Below are positions 7,856 to 16,237 of a stretch of DNA of 56,216 bases, piece by piece. The translations under genes and the position numbers were made by a program. Every line of letters starts with the position of its first letter. The stretch's first letter is position 1. Location: contig CABHPA010000034.1 in NCBI GenBank assembly GCA_902168245.1, forward strand, positions 1 through 56,216, given 5' to 3'. The notes under the pieces were generated by a model. It worked only from the letters and a program-made list of their open reading frames with translations. It ran no database searches and had not been told where the DNA came from. This DNA comes from Candidatus Melainabacteria bacterium (GTDB lineage: Bacteria; Cyanobacteriota; Vampirovibrionia; Vampirovibrionales; Vampirovibrionaceae).

Positions 7856-8206
7856 ATGGAGTACCCTGGAATGTATCGTAAGCTGCTGCCTTTGTTGAAA
7901 AGGTTCGTATTCGTGCGCCAAGGCGCCTTCAACCGCTATTACGAAGGAAAACTGGTTGCGGTGGACGGGGACAGCCTGCAAATCCAGTCCTATAAGAAAG
8001 ATGGAACCGAAGAGGAGCTGTGGACCATTTCCCTTGAGACCATCACCGAATTTTCCGTTGGCGGACGCCATCTGGCGGAATTGGAGCTGAAGGTGTCCTA
8101 TGTCTCTTCCGAAGACATGCCCACTGACCCGGAACCGGAAGTACACTTATTGGAAGGCCCGCGCCCGGTGGATTCCGAAATCCAGGCGGATGAGATTGAG
8201 GGTTAG
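7856..8206 (+). CDS. conserved-looking small protein of unknown function, Sm-like beta fold possible
   Basis: The ATG at 7856 is preferred over an in-frame GTG at 7847 because GGAAAG lies 8 nt before it. The product is 116 residues and cytosolic, with no signal or membrane segment. Residues about 15-75 alternate strand-like segments with turns (FVFVRQGAFNRYYEGKLVAV, DSLQIQSYK, ELWTISLETITEFSVGG). The phrase EGKLVAVDGDSLQIQ resembles the bent-strand pattern of Sm-like or RNA/ribosome-associated beta barrels. The C-terminal 35 residues are acidic and Pro-rich and probably disordered. It is a single gene ending at a strong terminator (8305-8338) ahead of argS. Function unknown; the fold suggestion is inference. 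Confidence 0.75.
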   Translation: MEYPGMYRKLLPLLKRFVFVRQGAFNRYYEGKLVAVDGDSLQIQSYKKDGTEEELWTISLETITEFSVGGRHLAELELKVSYVSSEDMPTDPEPEVHLLEGPRPVDSEIQADEIEG

Positions 8207-8304
8207 GCCGACAGGCTCCGCTTCTCCCCAATCGTCATCATTCGCTGTCCAGTGTCTTTAAGATCCCTGAAACCAGATTAAAGCCAAAAACTATGGAATT
8301 ATCG

Positions 8305-8338
8305 ACGGCCCGCGCTTTGTATGCGGGCCGTTCTTTGT
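8305..8338 (+). terminator. intrinsic terminator
   Basis: ACGGCCCGC (8305-8313) pairs with GCGGGCCGT (8323-8331), followed by TCTTTGTT. It ends the transcript of the gene at 7856-8206 just before argS. Confidence 0.8.
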
Positions 8339-8369
8339 TGCGGTCGGATTTTCTGCTAGAGTTTTGCTT

Positions 8370-10169
8370 ATGATCAGACATCGCATTTTAGAGCAACTGG
8401 CCGCCGCTCTGCACAAGGCCGCCCCCAATTTGAACAACTTGGCCGTGGATGAGTCCGTTCTATCCGGCTTCAAGCTGGAACGGCCCCGCAACCCGGAGCA
8501 TGGCGACTACGCCGTTAACGTTTCCTTTTTGGCCCGCCATACCAAAATGGCCCCGCCCAAAATCGCGGAAGTCATCAGCGCTTGTCTGGAGGGCGTTCGC
8601 CCAGAAGATATCAGCGTAATCGGCGGCTATCTCAACTTCAAGATTACGGAGGCCATGCTGGCTGAAGCCTTGGCCGCCATTATCCATGTGGAAAAAACGG
8701 GCTTGAACGATAGCCAGGCCGACAAACGCATTTTGCTGGAATATGTTTCCGCCAACCCCACCGGGCCGTTGCACATCGGGCATGGCCGCTGGGCCGCCCT
8801 GGGCGATGCGATTGTGCGTATTTTGCGCCATAACGGCGCTTTTGTAACCGCCGAGTTCTACATTAACGATGCCGGGGTGCAGATGGGCAACATCACCACC
8901 TCGGTTTACTGGCGGGCCGTGGAATTGCTGAAGGCCAAGGGCGCTTTGCCGAAATCCGTTGAAGTGCCGGACGTGTTGCCCTATCCGGGGGAATACGTGG
9001 CGGATGTTTCCGCTTTGTATTTGTCCGATGAAAGCCGGGAACAGCGGTTTATCGCCGCCCATGCCAATCACGCGGATGCGCTGGCGGATGAAGCCTTGCA
9101 GGCCGAACTGAAGGCGTTCAGCAAAACAGTGTTGCTGGAAGCCCAACAGGCGCTTCTGGGGAACCTGCGGGTTCATTTTGAGAACTGGATTTCGGAAAAG
9201 GAATACCTGTACGATCGGGATGTGATCGGTGGGACGCTGGAACGACTTTCCGCCCAGGGGTATACCTACGAGGCGGAAGACGCCCTGTGGTTCAAGTCCA
9301 CCGAGTTCGGCGACGAGAAGGATCGTGTGCTGCGGAAGTCGGATGGCAGCTTTACCTACCTGACGCCCGACATTGCCTACCACGACGACAAGTTCAACCG
9401 GGCCGAGCGGTACAACTGTATTCTGAACATTTGGGGTGCCGATCACCACGGCTATATTCCCCGCATGCGTGGCGCGATTGAGGCGCTGGGCCATGACCCC
9501 AACCAGTTTGAAGTGTTGCTGGGCCAGTTGGTAAACCTGATTGTGGACGGCGAGCGAACCCGCATGGGGAAGCGTCGCAAAATGCTGACCTTGCAAGATG
9601 TGGTGGATGAAGTGGGCGTGGATGCCACCCGGTTCTGGATGGTGTCCAAATCCGCCGACAGTGCGCTGGATTTTGATGTGGATCTGGCTGCTTCCGCCAG
9701 CAGTGAGAACCCGGTGTTTTATGTGCAATATGCCCACGCCCGCTGTTGCAGCATTTTACGCAACGCGGTGGAACCGGCCCCCAACGTGGATACAGGCGAA
9801 ATGACCGCGCCGTTTGTGCAGGCCGATGCCTTGAAAAGCTTTGAAGCGGGTCTGACCCCGCATGCGTTGGCCCTGTTGTTCGACAGCTTAACCGAGCCTC
9901 GCGACCAGGCGGTGTTAAAAGCCCTGGTGTTGCTGCTGGACGGTTTTGAGGACACGGTGCGGGATGCCGCCCGCCTGCGCGCGCCGCACTTTATTACCCA
10001 GTATCTGCAGGATGTCTCCTCTCAGTTCCATTCTTTCTATGGCGTGTGCCGAATCCTGACCCCGGAACCTGCCTTAACCCAGGCCCGGCTGATGCTGATT
10101 CGGGCCATCCAGAAAACCCTGGCCCAAGGGCTGGATCTGCTGGGTGTTTCCGCACCGGAGAAAATGTAG
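8370..10169 (+). CDS. argS: arginyl-tRNA synthetase
   Basis: Class Ia aminoacyl-tRNA synthetase that charges tRNA-Arg with arginine in the cytosol. The 599-residue length is normal for bacterial ArgS. The N-terminal Add-1 domain (about 1-115) is followed by the ATP-binding HIGH signature at H135-H138 (PLHIGHGRWA), the conserved EFYINDAGVQM segment, and the KMSKS-equivalent loop around GERTRMGKRRKMLTL. A helical anticodon-binding DALR domain ends with SFYGVCRIL and MLIRAIQKTLAQGLDLLGVSAPEKM. ATG 8370 is chosen over the upstream TTG at 8364 because the MIRHRILEQL start matches ArgS N-termini; the ribosome-binding site is weak. It follows a terminator, so it has its own promoter. Confidence 0.98.
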   Translation: MIRHRILEQLAAALHKAAPNLNNLAVDESVLSGFKLERPRNPEHGDYAVNVSFLARHTKMAPPKIAEVISACLEGVRPEDISVIGGYLNFKITEAMLAEALAAIIHVEKTGLNDSQADKRILLEYVSANPTGPLHIGHGRWAALGDAIVRILRHNGAFVTAEFYINDAGVQMGNITTSVYWRAVELLKAKGALPKSVEVPDVLPYPGEYVADVSALYLSDESREQRFIAAHANHADALADEALQAELKAFSKTVLLEAQQALLGNLRVHFENWISEKEYLYDRDVIGGTLERLSAQGYTYEAEDALWFKSTEFGDEKDRVLRKSDGSFTYLTPDIAYHDDKFNRAERYNCILNIWGADHHGYIPRMRGAIEALGHDPNQFEVLLGQLVNLIVDGERTRMGKRRKMLTLQDVVDEVGVDATRFWMVSKSADSALDFDVDLAASASSENPVFYVQYAHARCCSILRNAVEPAPNVDTGEMTAPFVQADALKSFEAGLTPHALALLFDSLTEPRDQAVLKALVLLLDGFEDTVRDAARLRAPHFITQYLQDVSSQFHSFYGVCRILTPEPALTQARLMLIRAIQKTLAQGLDLLGVSAPEKM

Positions 10170-10258
10170 CACGTCTATTTCTTTTGAAAACCAGTAGCAC
10201 GAAAGAATGACCCAGTGGTTTTCAGCCATTTAACATTTGTCGAAGGAATTTGATAATT

Positions 10259-10495
10259 ATGGGCGTTCTGGGAGCTAGTGCGTTGGGAATGTTAATTGGA
10301 ACTAGGATTCGGGAGGAGCGGGAACGTAAAAAGGCTCAGCAATCCCAACAGGCATGGCCGCAAGCCCTGATTCATATTCCCGATCAATATATACTCACAT
10401 CTCAAGCCCCACTAGCAGCTAATATTAGGCTTTATAGCCCAAGATTTACTTTCGGCAGTGGTAAAGCTTTCTCTAATAAGGAAGTAATGCAATGA
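10259..10495 (+). CDS. small protein of tandem-paralog pair, unknown function
   Basis: The ATG at 10259 has GAAGGAA 10 nt upstream; the in-frame TTG at 10250 lies too close to it. The product is 78 residues: a short hydrophobic glycine-rich start (GVLGASALGMLIGTRI), then a charged helix (REERERKKAQQSQQ). A conserved block follows (ALIHIPDQYILTSQAPL, then RLYSPRFTFGSG). The next gene encodes the same architecture with about half the residues identical, so this is a tandem duplication. The genes overlap by 4 nt (ATGA) and are surely co-translated. The FGSG near the C-terminus resembles the F-G motif seen in other lineage-specific proteins here. The hydrophobic start could be a short membrane anchor. 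No known family recognised. Confidence 0.7.
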   Translation: MGVLGASALGMLIGTRIREERERKKAQQSQQAWPQALIHIPDQYILTSQAPLAANIRLYSPRFTFGSGKAFSNKEVMQ

Positions 10496-10755
10496 GTGTA
10501 CTAACTGGTGTTTTAATTGGAAACGCAGTGCGCAAAAGGCAAGAGAGGGAGAAATTAGAACAAGCGCAACAATATCAACAAACACGACAACAGCCTCTGA
10601 TTTATATTCCAGATCAATTTATATTCACCTCTCAAGTCCCACTATCAATCAATAACAGACTTTATAGCCCAACAGTCAAATTTGGGAGTGGTACTAGAGA
10701 AGAACGACTTCAAAGCAAAACAAAGAAGAAGTCCTCATTCTTCTCGATATGGTAG
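10492..10755 (+). CDS. second small protein of tandem-paralog pair, unknown function
   Basis: 87 residues. The start overlaps the stop of its paralog (ATGA at 10492-10495). It has the same plan: a hydrophobic N-terminus (VLTGVLIGNAV), a charged helix (RKRQEREKLEQAQQYQQ), the block PLIYIPDQFIFTSQVPL, and RLYSPTVKFGSG. A basic tail with KTKKKSSFF is absent from the first copy. The unequal tails and conserved cores suggest the core IPDQ(F/Y)I(F/L)TSQ(V/A)PL is the functional part and that the two copies may form a heteromer. The nucleotide sequences have diverged enough that the duplication is not recent. No known family recognised. Confidence 0.7.
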   Translation: MSVLTGVLIGNAVRKRQEREKLEQAQQYQQTRQQPLIYIPDQFIFTSQVPLSINNRLYSPTVKFGSGTREERLQSKTKKKSSFFSIW

Positions 10756-11026
10756 TTGAAGCGTTCGGATATGGCTTGTATTTCAGGTTTATGGAATTAT
10801 TCTCTCCAATGGATTGACTGTTTTTGTAACGGTTTTTTAACAGTTTGGCAACTTTAAAAATTTACCGCCTTTGATGCGGTCAAGAAGAGAAGATTCTTAT
10901 TTAAAAAATTCAAGTGGGTTTATCAAGTCAATGCGCCGTAAGCCGCAGAAGCGTCTTATGGGCAAAGTGGGTAATTAGGGAAAATGTCCGCATTGAAGAA
11001 GTGGGTTCAAAATAACCGAAAACGAT

Positions 11027-11322
11027 GGCAATGGTTCAGCCTGCCAGGCTTTTCCACTGCCCTTTGCGGAGGTGTTTTTGTAGAATTGAAGATATTGGGA
11101 TTTAAGTGGGGGAACACAACGCAAACGGGCCAAGCGCTTGTCAACTTGGCTCTTGCTATTTACGAAGGGGGAAAAGAAGTGCCTGCGGCCTTGTGCAGGT
11201 ACTGTGTCATACCCGGTGAGAGTCCCGCCGTTGTTGTGCATCCGAGGCGTTATCGCCCGGCAGCATGATCGTGGCGGGATAACCACCGCAATAACCGGGA
11301 GCTAGTCCTCCCGGTTTTTTTT
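11027..11322 (+). ncRNA. candidate structured non-coding RNA
   Basis: A chain of strong hairpins ends at an excellent terminator on this strand with no convincing gene. The hairpins are: GGCAATGG/CCACTGCC with inner AGCCT/AGGCT (11027-11061); GCCAAG/CTTGGC (11129-11150); TGCCTGC/GCAGGTA (11180-11201); and a long composite arm 11215-11287. The composite arm contains GGTG/CACC, TCCCGCC/GGCGGGA, TGTTGT/GCAGCA and GGCG-TTAT-CGCC. An open frame at 10984-11268 overlaps it but lacks a good ribosome-binding site and reads as low-complexity shadow. I checked by eye for RNase P, tmRNA, SRP and cobalamin-riboswitch cores and found none. The 5' end is not defined; 10756-11026 shows no other gene. Confidence 0.45.
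11294..11322 (+). terminator. strong intrinsic terminator of the candidate RNA
   Basis: ACCGGGAG (11294-11301) pairs with CTCCCGGT (11308-11315), followed by a run of eight T. The T run is only on the forward strand, so it ends a rightward transcript, although the next gene to the right is leftward. Confidence 0.85.
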
Positions 11323-11353
11323 GCCGTTTTTTTATTTTGCGGTTTCTGTCCGC

Positions 11354-12289
11354 TTATTTAGGCAAGGCGACCTTTGAAATCCGGTTGGCCGGATCCTGCT
11401 CGGAAATATAAAGCGCGTTGTTGATGGTGTCCAAAAACAGGTTGTACGGCTTATTCAACCCGGAAACCAGGGTGGATACCTTGCCGGAGGCGTTTACGCT
11501 GGCCACGTTGTTCAGCAGGTAGTTGGCCACGTACAGTTCGTTGGTTTTGGGGTTGAAGGTCAGGCCAATCGGCCCTTTCAATCCATCCCCCTGCGCGAAG
11601 ATCGATTTCTCGCCGCCCGCGCCCACCCGGTAAATCAGGTTTTTGGAATAGTTGGCCACGTACATGTAGCCGCCCGGCCCAATGGTAATGCCGGTGGGGC
11701 CGTCGTACCCTTTGGAGAAGGACTGGCTGGCCAGTTTGGCGGTCGATTTTACCAGCGGGGCGGGTTGTTTGCCGTTGCTGGCGGAAGGCGTTTTCTTTTC
11801 CGGTTCAATCTTGGCTGGGTTAGCCTTTACCGGGCTAAGCTCCGCAATTTTGGCCTTGGCCTGCGGGTACTTGGAATCATTTACCGGAATCTGCTTGAGG
11901 ACGTTGATGGCTTCCTGGTTGTGGGACAGTTTTTCCAGGCTGAGCGCCAGGTTGTACTTGGCCTGGGTGTCGGTGGGGCTGAGCGTTACGGCTTTCTGGA
12001 ACATGTCCGCCGCATCGGCGTACTGCTTGCTTTGGTAATAAATGGAACCCATGTTGTAGTAGGCGGCGGCGTAATTAGGGTCTACTTGTACGGCCCGGTC
12101 GAATTTTCGCAGCGCGCCCGCAATATCCCCGTGGTTGTAAGCTTCAATGCCGTCGTTGTAATTGCGAATTGCATCGGGGGAGGTTTGGGCCTGCGCGGCG
12201 GGCGTCAGGCTTGCGCCCAGGCAAAGGCCGGCGGCCAGCAATCCGCCTAACAGCGATAACTTGAAACGGTTTGGATGATATACATGCAT
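11354..12289 (-). CDS. secreted TPR and NHL-like beta-propeller protein
   Basis: The ATG at 12289 is chosen over 12307 because AGGGA lies just upstream of it and the Sec signal peptide then starts directly (basic FKLS, hydrophobic LLGGLLAAGLCLG, cleavage after AQA). The mature protein has three to four tetratricopeptide repeats (about residues 35-145, with YNHGDIAGALRKFDRAV and YYQSKQYADAADMFQKAV). A Pro/Lys linker follows, then an incomplete NHL-type propeller: GPTGITIGPGGYMYVANY, GPIGLTFNPKTNELYVANY and KPYNLFLD repeats. It should sit in the periplasm or on the outer face and act as a protein-binding scaffold. It is encoded alone. The number of propeller blades (about three) is low, so it may pair with another molecule or be a truncated propeller. 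Confidence 0.85.
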   Translation of the reverse strand: MHVYHPNRFKLSLLGGLLAAGLCLGASLTPAAQAQTSPDAIRNYNDGIEAYNHGDIAGALRKFDRAVQVDPNYAAAYYNMGSIYYQSKQYADAADMFQKAVTLSPTDTQAKYNLALSLEKLSHNQEAINVLKQIPVNDSKYPQAKAKIAELSPVKANPAKIEPEKKTPSASNGKQPAPLVKSTAKLASQSFSKGYDGPTGITIGPGGYMYVANYSKNLIYRVGAGGEKSIFAQGDGLKGPIGLTFNPKTNELYVANYLLNNVASVNASGKVSTLVSGLNKPYNLFLDTINNALYISEQDPANRISKVALPK

Positions 12290-12510
12290 GAGAAATCCCT
12301 GCCTCATTAATAATATTCGGGTAATTGAATATATAGGATGTTACGCTCAAAGCTCGACCAGGACTGTAGTTTGGGGAAAGGCTCATATTGCCTTTTTCTG
12401 TTCAACCTCTCTATCGGTAGCTGTCGGGACTCCAACTCTAAAAATTCTTGCCCCGTTTGTACTTGTACTTGGCCGAGTGTTATAGACGTTATGATCGCAT
12501 AATGGTTCAG

Positions 12511-12538
12511 TTCAAAAAAAGGGGCAGTATTATATAAT
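12511..12538 (+). promoter_or_regulatory. possible sigma70 promoter for recG
   Basis: TTCAAA (12511-12516) and TATAAT (12533-12538) are 16 bp apart, about 65 nt before the recG start. The -10 match is perfect and the -35 weak. The rest of 12290-12607 shows no gene; a reverse frame there has no start signal. Confidence 0.4.
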
Positions 12539-12607
12539 ACGGACAAGCCTTTGGGCCGTTGCCCGCATGGGCGGCCCCTGTCATCCGGCGTTTAGGGATT
12601 ATTCGAC

Positions 12608-15058
12608 TTGTTATCCATTGAAGAGACGCAGTTAAAACTGAAAGATTTACGGCAAGCCCTCTCCTACGAGAAGGATCACCGCTACATTGACGTGCAGGGG
12701 CGCAAGAAAACGTTCTCCCGCTTTGTGTGCGATACCCTGAAAGAGCTACAGCCGGTCATGTTGGGCGAGGAAACGGAGCAACTGGACGCGCTGCGCCGCA
12801 AGTTCGAGAATTACCAGTTTATGGACGTGGGCGGGCGCATGAGCGCCATGGAAAGCATCGAGCGCTTTCTGGAGCATTTGGCCCACAAAAGCAGCGCCCC
12901 CCAGCGTAAAGTAACCACCGTAAAACCGGCGGCGGGTTCCCAGTCCATTCACGAAATGGACGTAAAGTTCCTCAAGGGCGTCGGCCCCCGTCTGGCGCAA
13001 CTGCTGGGGCAGGTGGGCATAGAGACGGTGGAAAACCTGCTCTATTACTTCCCCCGGCGATACCTGGACTACAACAACCGGGTGAAAATTCTGGAGCTGG
13101 AACAGGGGCAGGAAGTGACCGTCATCGGCGCCATTCGTTCGGTGAACGCCTACAACGCCAAAAGCGGGCATGTCTCCATCCTGAACGTGACCATTGCCGA
13201 TGAAACCGGCATGATGAGCGCCAACTGGTTCATGCGCAAATCCAGCCAGGCTGCGCTGGAAGTGCAGAAGGCCCGCTACCCCAAGGGCGCGGACGTGATG
13301 GTGTCCGGCAAGGTAAAGTGGGATACTTATAAGCGCCTGCCCGCTATGGATCAGCCGCAACTGGAAATCCTGAGTTACCAGGACGCCAGCGGCGCTCAGG
13401 AATCGGATTCCCTGCATGCCGGAAGGATTGTGCCGATTTACGCGCTGACCGAAGGGCTGAACCTGCGCTTTTTGCGCAAGGCGATTCATCAGGCGCTGCA
13501 AGATTATTTGGGCAGCATTATCGACCCCATGCCGCCGGAAATCCTGAAAAAACACCGGCTGATGGGTTTAAGAGAAGCGCTGCGGCAGATCCATTTTCCC
13601 GAAACCAAGCAAATGGCCACTGCCGCGCGGGAGCGGCTGGTGTTCGATGAGTTGTTCTATTTGCAATTGCGGCTGGCCCTGATGCGGCAGCAATACAAGC
13701 GTACCGTGAAAGGTCTATCGCTCACTTGTAAGCCGGATGGCTATGCTGAACAACTGCGAAACCTGCTACCCTTCGATTTGACCGGCGCCCAAAAGCGGGT
13801 GTTGGCGGAAATTCATGAGGATATCGCCTCATCGGAGCCGATGTACCGTATGTTGCAGGGGGATGTGGGCAGCGGTAAAACCATTGTGGCGATTCTGACG
13901 CTGTTGGCTGCCGTGGAAAACGGGTACCAGGGCGCTTTAATGGCTCCTACCGAAATCCTGGCCGAGCAGCACTACCGCAAATGCCTGGAATGGCTTACCC
14001 CACTGGGCTTACGGGCCGGGTTGTTTGTGGGCAAGGCCAAGGCGAAGGAGCGGAGGGAACTGCGCCAAGCGCTATTGAACGGGCAAATTCATGTGGCGGT
14101 GGGCACCCATGCCTTAATTCAGGATGATGTGGAATTCGCCAACCTGGGCGTGGTGGTGGTGGATGAGCAGCATCGCTTTGGCGTTCGTCAGAGAACCTTG
14201 CTGAAAGACAAGGGAAATCACCCGGAAATGCTGACCATGACCGCAACTCCTATCCCTCGCTCTCTGGCCATGACCATGCATGGCGATCTGGATGTTTCCC
14301 TTCTGGATGAACTGCCACCGGGCCGTACGCCCATTAAAACCACGCTGCTCACCCATTCCCAGTTGGGCAAGGCGTACCAGCTCATCCGGCAGGAAGTGCT
14401 GAAAGGCAGGCAAGCCTACATCGTATTCCCGCTGATTGAGGAATCGGAAACGCTTTCGGCCAAGGCAGCCACCTCGGAAGCGGAGCGGCTTAGGCAGGAA
14501 GTATTCCCCGAATTGCGGATTGGCCTGTTGCACGGCAAAATGACGCCGGAAGAAAAAGACGCGGCCATGCAAAAGTTTGCGGCGGCGGAAACGGATATCT
14601 TGGTTAGCACTACGGTGGTGGAAGTGGGCGTGGATGTGCCGAACGCCACCGTCATGGTGATTGAAAACGCGGATCGATTCGGTCTGTCGCAATTGCACCA
14701 GTTGCGTGGGCGGGTGGGCCGAGGCAGCCATCAATCCTACTGCGTACTGGTATCCGACACCAAGGCGGAAGCCACCCTCACCCGGTTGAGTATTCTGACT
14801 GAAAGCGAGGATGGCTTCTATATCTCCGAGCGGGATCTGGAACTTCGCGGCCCCGGCGAGTTTTTAGGCACTCGCCAGAGCGGTTTGCCGGATTTTATTT
14901 TGGCCGACCTGATTGAGGACAAGGCCATATTGGAGCGGGCCCGGCAGGCGGCGTTCGGGATTGCCGCCGATCCGGCGTATCTGCCCAATCACCCGGAACT
15001 GTTCGCCATGGTGTTCCAGAAAACCGATGACACCTTCAGCGTACTGGGTTCCGGCTAG
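12608..15058 (+). CDS. recG: ATP-dependent DNA helicase RecG
   Basis: Superfamily 2 helicase that reverses stalled replication forks and branch-migrates Holliday junctions. The 816 residues include an N-terminal extension of about 115 residues before the usual wedge domain (VKFLKGVGPRLAQLL), longer than E. coli RecG (693) and similar to the long RecG forms of cyanobacteria. The wedge/OB fold is followed by motif I GDVGSGKT (K424), motif II DEQH at 519-522, motif III TATPIPRSL, and motif VI QLRGRVGRG. The helical hairpin and TRG region after it contain LELRGPGEFLGTRQSG. It starts at a TTG with a weak AGGGA, because no upstream ATG exists and the next Met is internal. The 3' end overlaps the convergent CheY-like gene by 4 nt. 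Confidence 0.97.
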   Translation: MLSIEETQLKLKDLRQALSYEKDHRYIDVQGRKKTFSRFVCDTLKELQPVMLGEETEQLDALRRKFENYQFMDVGGRMSAMESIERFLEHLAHKSSAPQRKVTTVKPAAGSQSIHEMDVKFLKGVGPRLAQLLGQVGIETVENLLYYFPRRYLDYNNRVKILELEQGQEVTVIGAIRSVNAYNAKSGHVSILNVTIADETGMMSANWFMRKSSQAALEVQKARYPKGADVMVSGKVKWDTYKRLPAMDQPQLEILSYQDASGAQESDSLHAGRIVPIYALTEGLNLRFLRKAIHQALQDYLGSIIDPMPPEILKKHRLMGLREALRQIHFPETKQMATAARERLVFDELFYLQLRLALMRQQYKRTVKGLSLTCKPDGYAEQLRNLLPFDLTGAQKRVLAEIHEDIASSEPMYRMLQGDVGSGKTIVAILTLLAAVENGYQGALMAPTEILAEQHYRKCLEWLTPLGLRAGLFVGKAKAKERRELRQALLNGQIHVAVGTHALIQDDVEFANLGVVVVDEQHRFGVRQRTLLKDKGNHPEMLTMTATPIPRSLAMTMHGDLDVSLLDELPPGRTPIKTTLLTHSQLGKAYQLIRQEVLKGRQAYIVFPLIEESETLSAKAATSEAERLRQEVFPELRIGLLHGKMTPEEKDAAMQKFAAAETDILVSTTVVEVGVDVPNATVMVIENADRFGLSQLHQLRGRVGRGSHQSYCVLVSDTKAEATLTRLSILTESEDGFYISERDLELRGPGEFLGTRQSGLPDFILADLIEDKAILERARQAAFGIAADPAYLPNHPELFAMVFQKTDDTFSVLGSG

Positions 15059-15639
15059 TCTGCTCGGTCAAGGTTCGGTAAGGCTAACGCAAAAGGTTTG
15101 GGAGAGTTTTCCAATGAGCGCAGATTTGGAGTGGATTGCGCTCTTTTGTGAGATATAGGGCGTTCGGCCTTTGGAGGAAAGAACTTGGCCATTAATTCTT
15201 TGGCAAGATTTACGGCAGCTATTTTTGTCTTGTCGTAAACCCCATCGGCGCCGAGTTTCAATGCTTCTTCCTCAATGTCCGCGTCACTGGAATACATGAA
15301 CGTGTATGTCGGTTTGTCTTGAGGGGCCATGTTTTGGATATGTTGCAATACTTTCATGCCGTCCCCGCGAGTCGGCATGCTGTTGTCGGTAATCACCATA
15401 TCAAAGCAATCCGTTGTATTGTCTTTGCTGGCCTCAAGCTGGTCAATGGCATCTTCTGCATTGACTGCTTTGGATACATTAAAGGTGTCGCCTTGTAATT
15501 TGCCAAGTTGCTGAAACTTTTTGGCAATCGGATTTCGGACCAGGAAATCGTCGTCAACGGTTAGCAGGTTGTAATGCGTGCCAAAACGCGGCTGGATTTG
15601 TCCGCCAAAGTTTGGCCGGGCGGCTGAAATTGTATTCAT
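15055..15639 (-). CDS. CheY-like receiver protein with N-terminal FG motif
   Basis: 194 residues. A short N-terminal leader (about 1-25) carries two F-G motifs (PNFGG and PRFG). A single receiver domain (about 26-155) follows, with the DDD acidic pocket (TVDDDF), the phospho-acceptor Asp in MVITDNSMP, a conserved Ser (MYSSDAD) and Lys (YDKTKIA). About 40 residues of Ser/Pro/Arg-rich tail end the protein. There is no DNA-binding or enzymatic output domain, so it presumably acts by protein contact. It converges on recG, overlapping its stop by 4 nt, and has its own upstream region with the sequence block shared by other FG-motif genes (15729-15760). Partner kinase unknown. Confidence 0.85.
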   Translation of the reverse strand: MNTISAARPNFGGQIQPRFGTHYNLLTVDDDFLVRNPIAKKFQQLGKLQGDTFNVSKAVNAEDAIDQLEASKDNTTDCFDMVITDNSMPTRGDGMKVLQHIQNMAPQDKPTYTFMYSSDADIEEEALKLGADGVYDKTKIAAVNLAKELMAKFFPPKAERPISHKRAQSTPNLRSLENSPKPFALALPNLDRAD

Positions 15640-15728
15640 GACAAGTGATGCGCTCCTAACGCTTGCAAATGCAATAAAAAAATAAGGTGATGTGGCTTCT
15701 TGGGTAATTTTCTAAGTAAGCCCAGTAA

Positions 15729-15760
15729 ATTTAAAATCAGATTCGGACAATTTTGTGTTA
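15729..15760 (-). promoter_or_regulatory. promoter-like block shared with other FG-motif genes
   Basis: On the reverse strand, TAACACAAAA is followed, exactly 24 nt after the start of ACAC (15758), by an AT-rich -10-like TTAAAT (15734-15729). The same spacing is found upstream of the genes at 48166-48675 and 48856-49875, where the box reads TAGCACAAAAAA. It lies about 90 nt before the start codon. Confidence 0.4.
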
Positions 15761-16237
15761 ACGTTCGGCAAAATTTTCTGGGGTTTTTTGGAATGGGCTG
15801 CTGATGCCTGCTTGGCAGGCGGTAGGACATATTGTTGCCTGGATACTGGATTTACAAAGGAGTGGTAAAAGGCAATTATTACTTTTTATTTGTTTTATTT
15901 TAAATTGAGATAATTTGTCGAACGAGTTGAAATCCCCGCCGGTTTATCCGGTGCCTTTTGGTTTCCGAGAGCATCCCAACGATAAGCGCATAGCATTTGC
16001 ACCAAGAAGCAGAAGGAAGAGAAGTAAGCGCATGAAACACAGAATACGCATTGACTGGCACTGCCGGGCGTTCCTTTTCGCGATGCCAATGGTTCTGCTG
16101 GCGTATGTATGTTCTTTTTTGTACGCATGGCTGGTTGCCGGTTTTCGAGGTTTTTGCGCTTTGCCGGAATCGCCCATTCAATCGCATGACAGGCCAGAAC
16201 GTTTCTGGGTACTGAAAGCCATGTCAAAAGGGGAATG
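15761..16237. other. non-coding stretch, no credible gene
   Basis: Only a short hairpin GCCTGC-TTG-GCAGGC (15807-15821) and an AT-rich tract (15870-15915) stand out. A rightward frame (15915-16451) could encode a protein with one hydrophobic segment, but it has a TTG start, runs through a hairpin cluster and shows no conserved features, so I do not call it. Confidence 0.4.

Noticed and set aside
8460-9737. 425-residue open frame on the reverse strand
   Set aside because: It is antisense to argS, which has all catalytic motifs; the reverse translation is His/Gln-rich and lacks any family motif.
10984-11268. 94-residue forward frame
   Set aside because: The AGGG is only four bases from the ATG, the product has no recognisable features, and the region is a chain of RNA hairpins ending in a terminator.
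11161-11287. Cobalamin-riboswitch-like phrase GGTGAGAGTCC
   Set aside because: The required upstream GGGAA spacing and the downstream GC-ACTGT box are not in order, and no B12-related gene follows.
12307-12546. 79-residue reverse frame
   Set aside because: No ribosome-binding site; it overlaps the recG promoter candidate.
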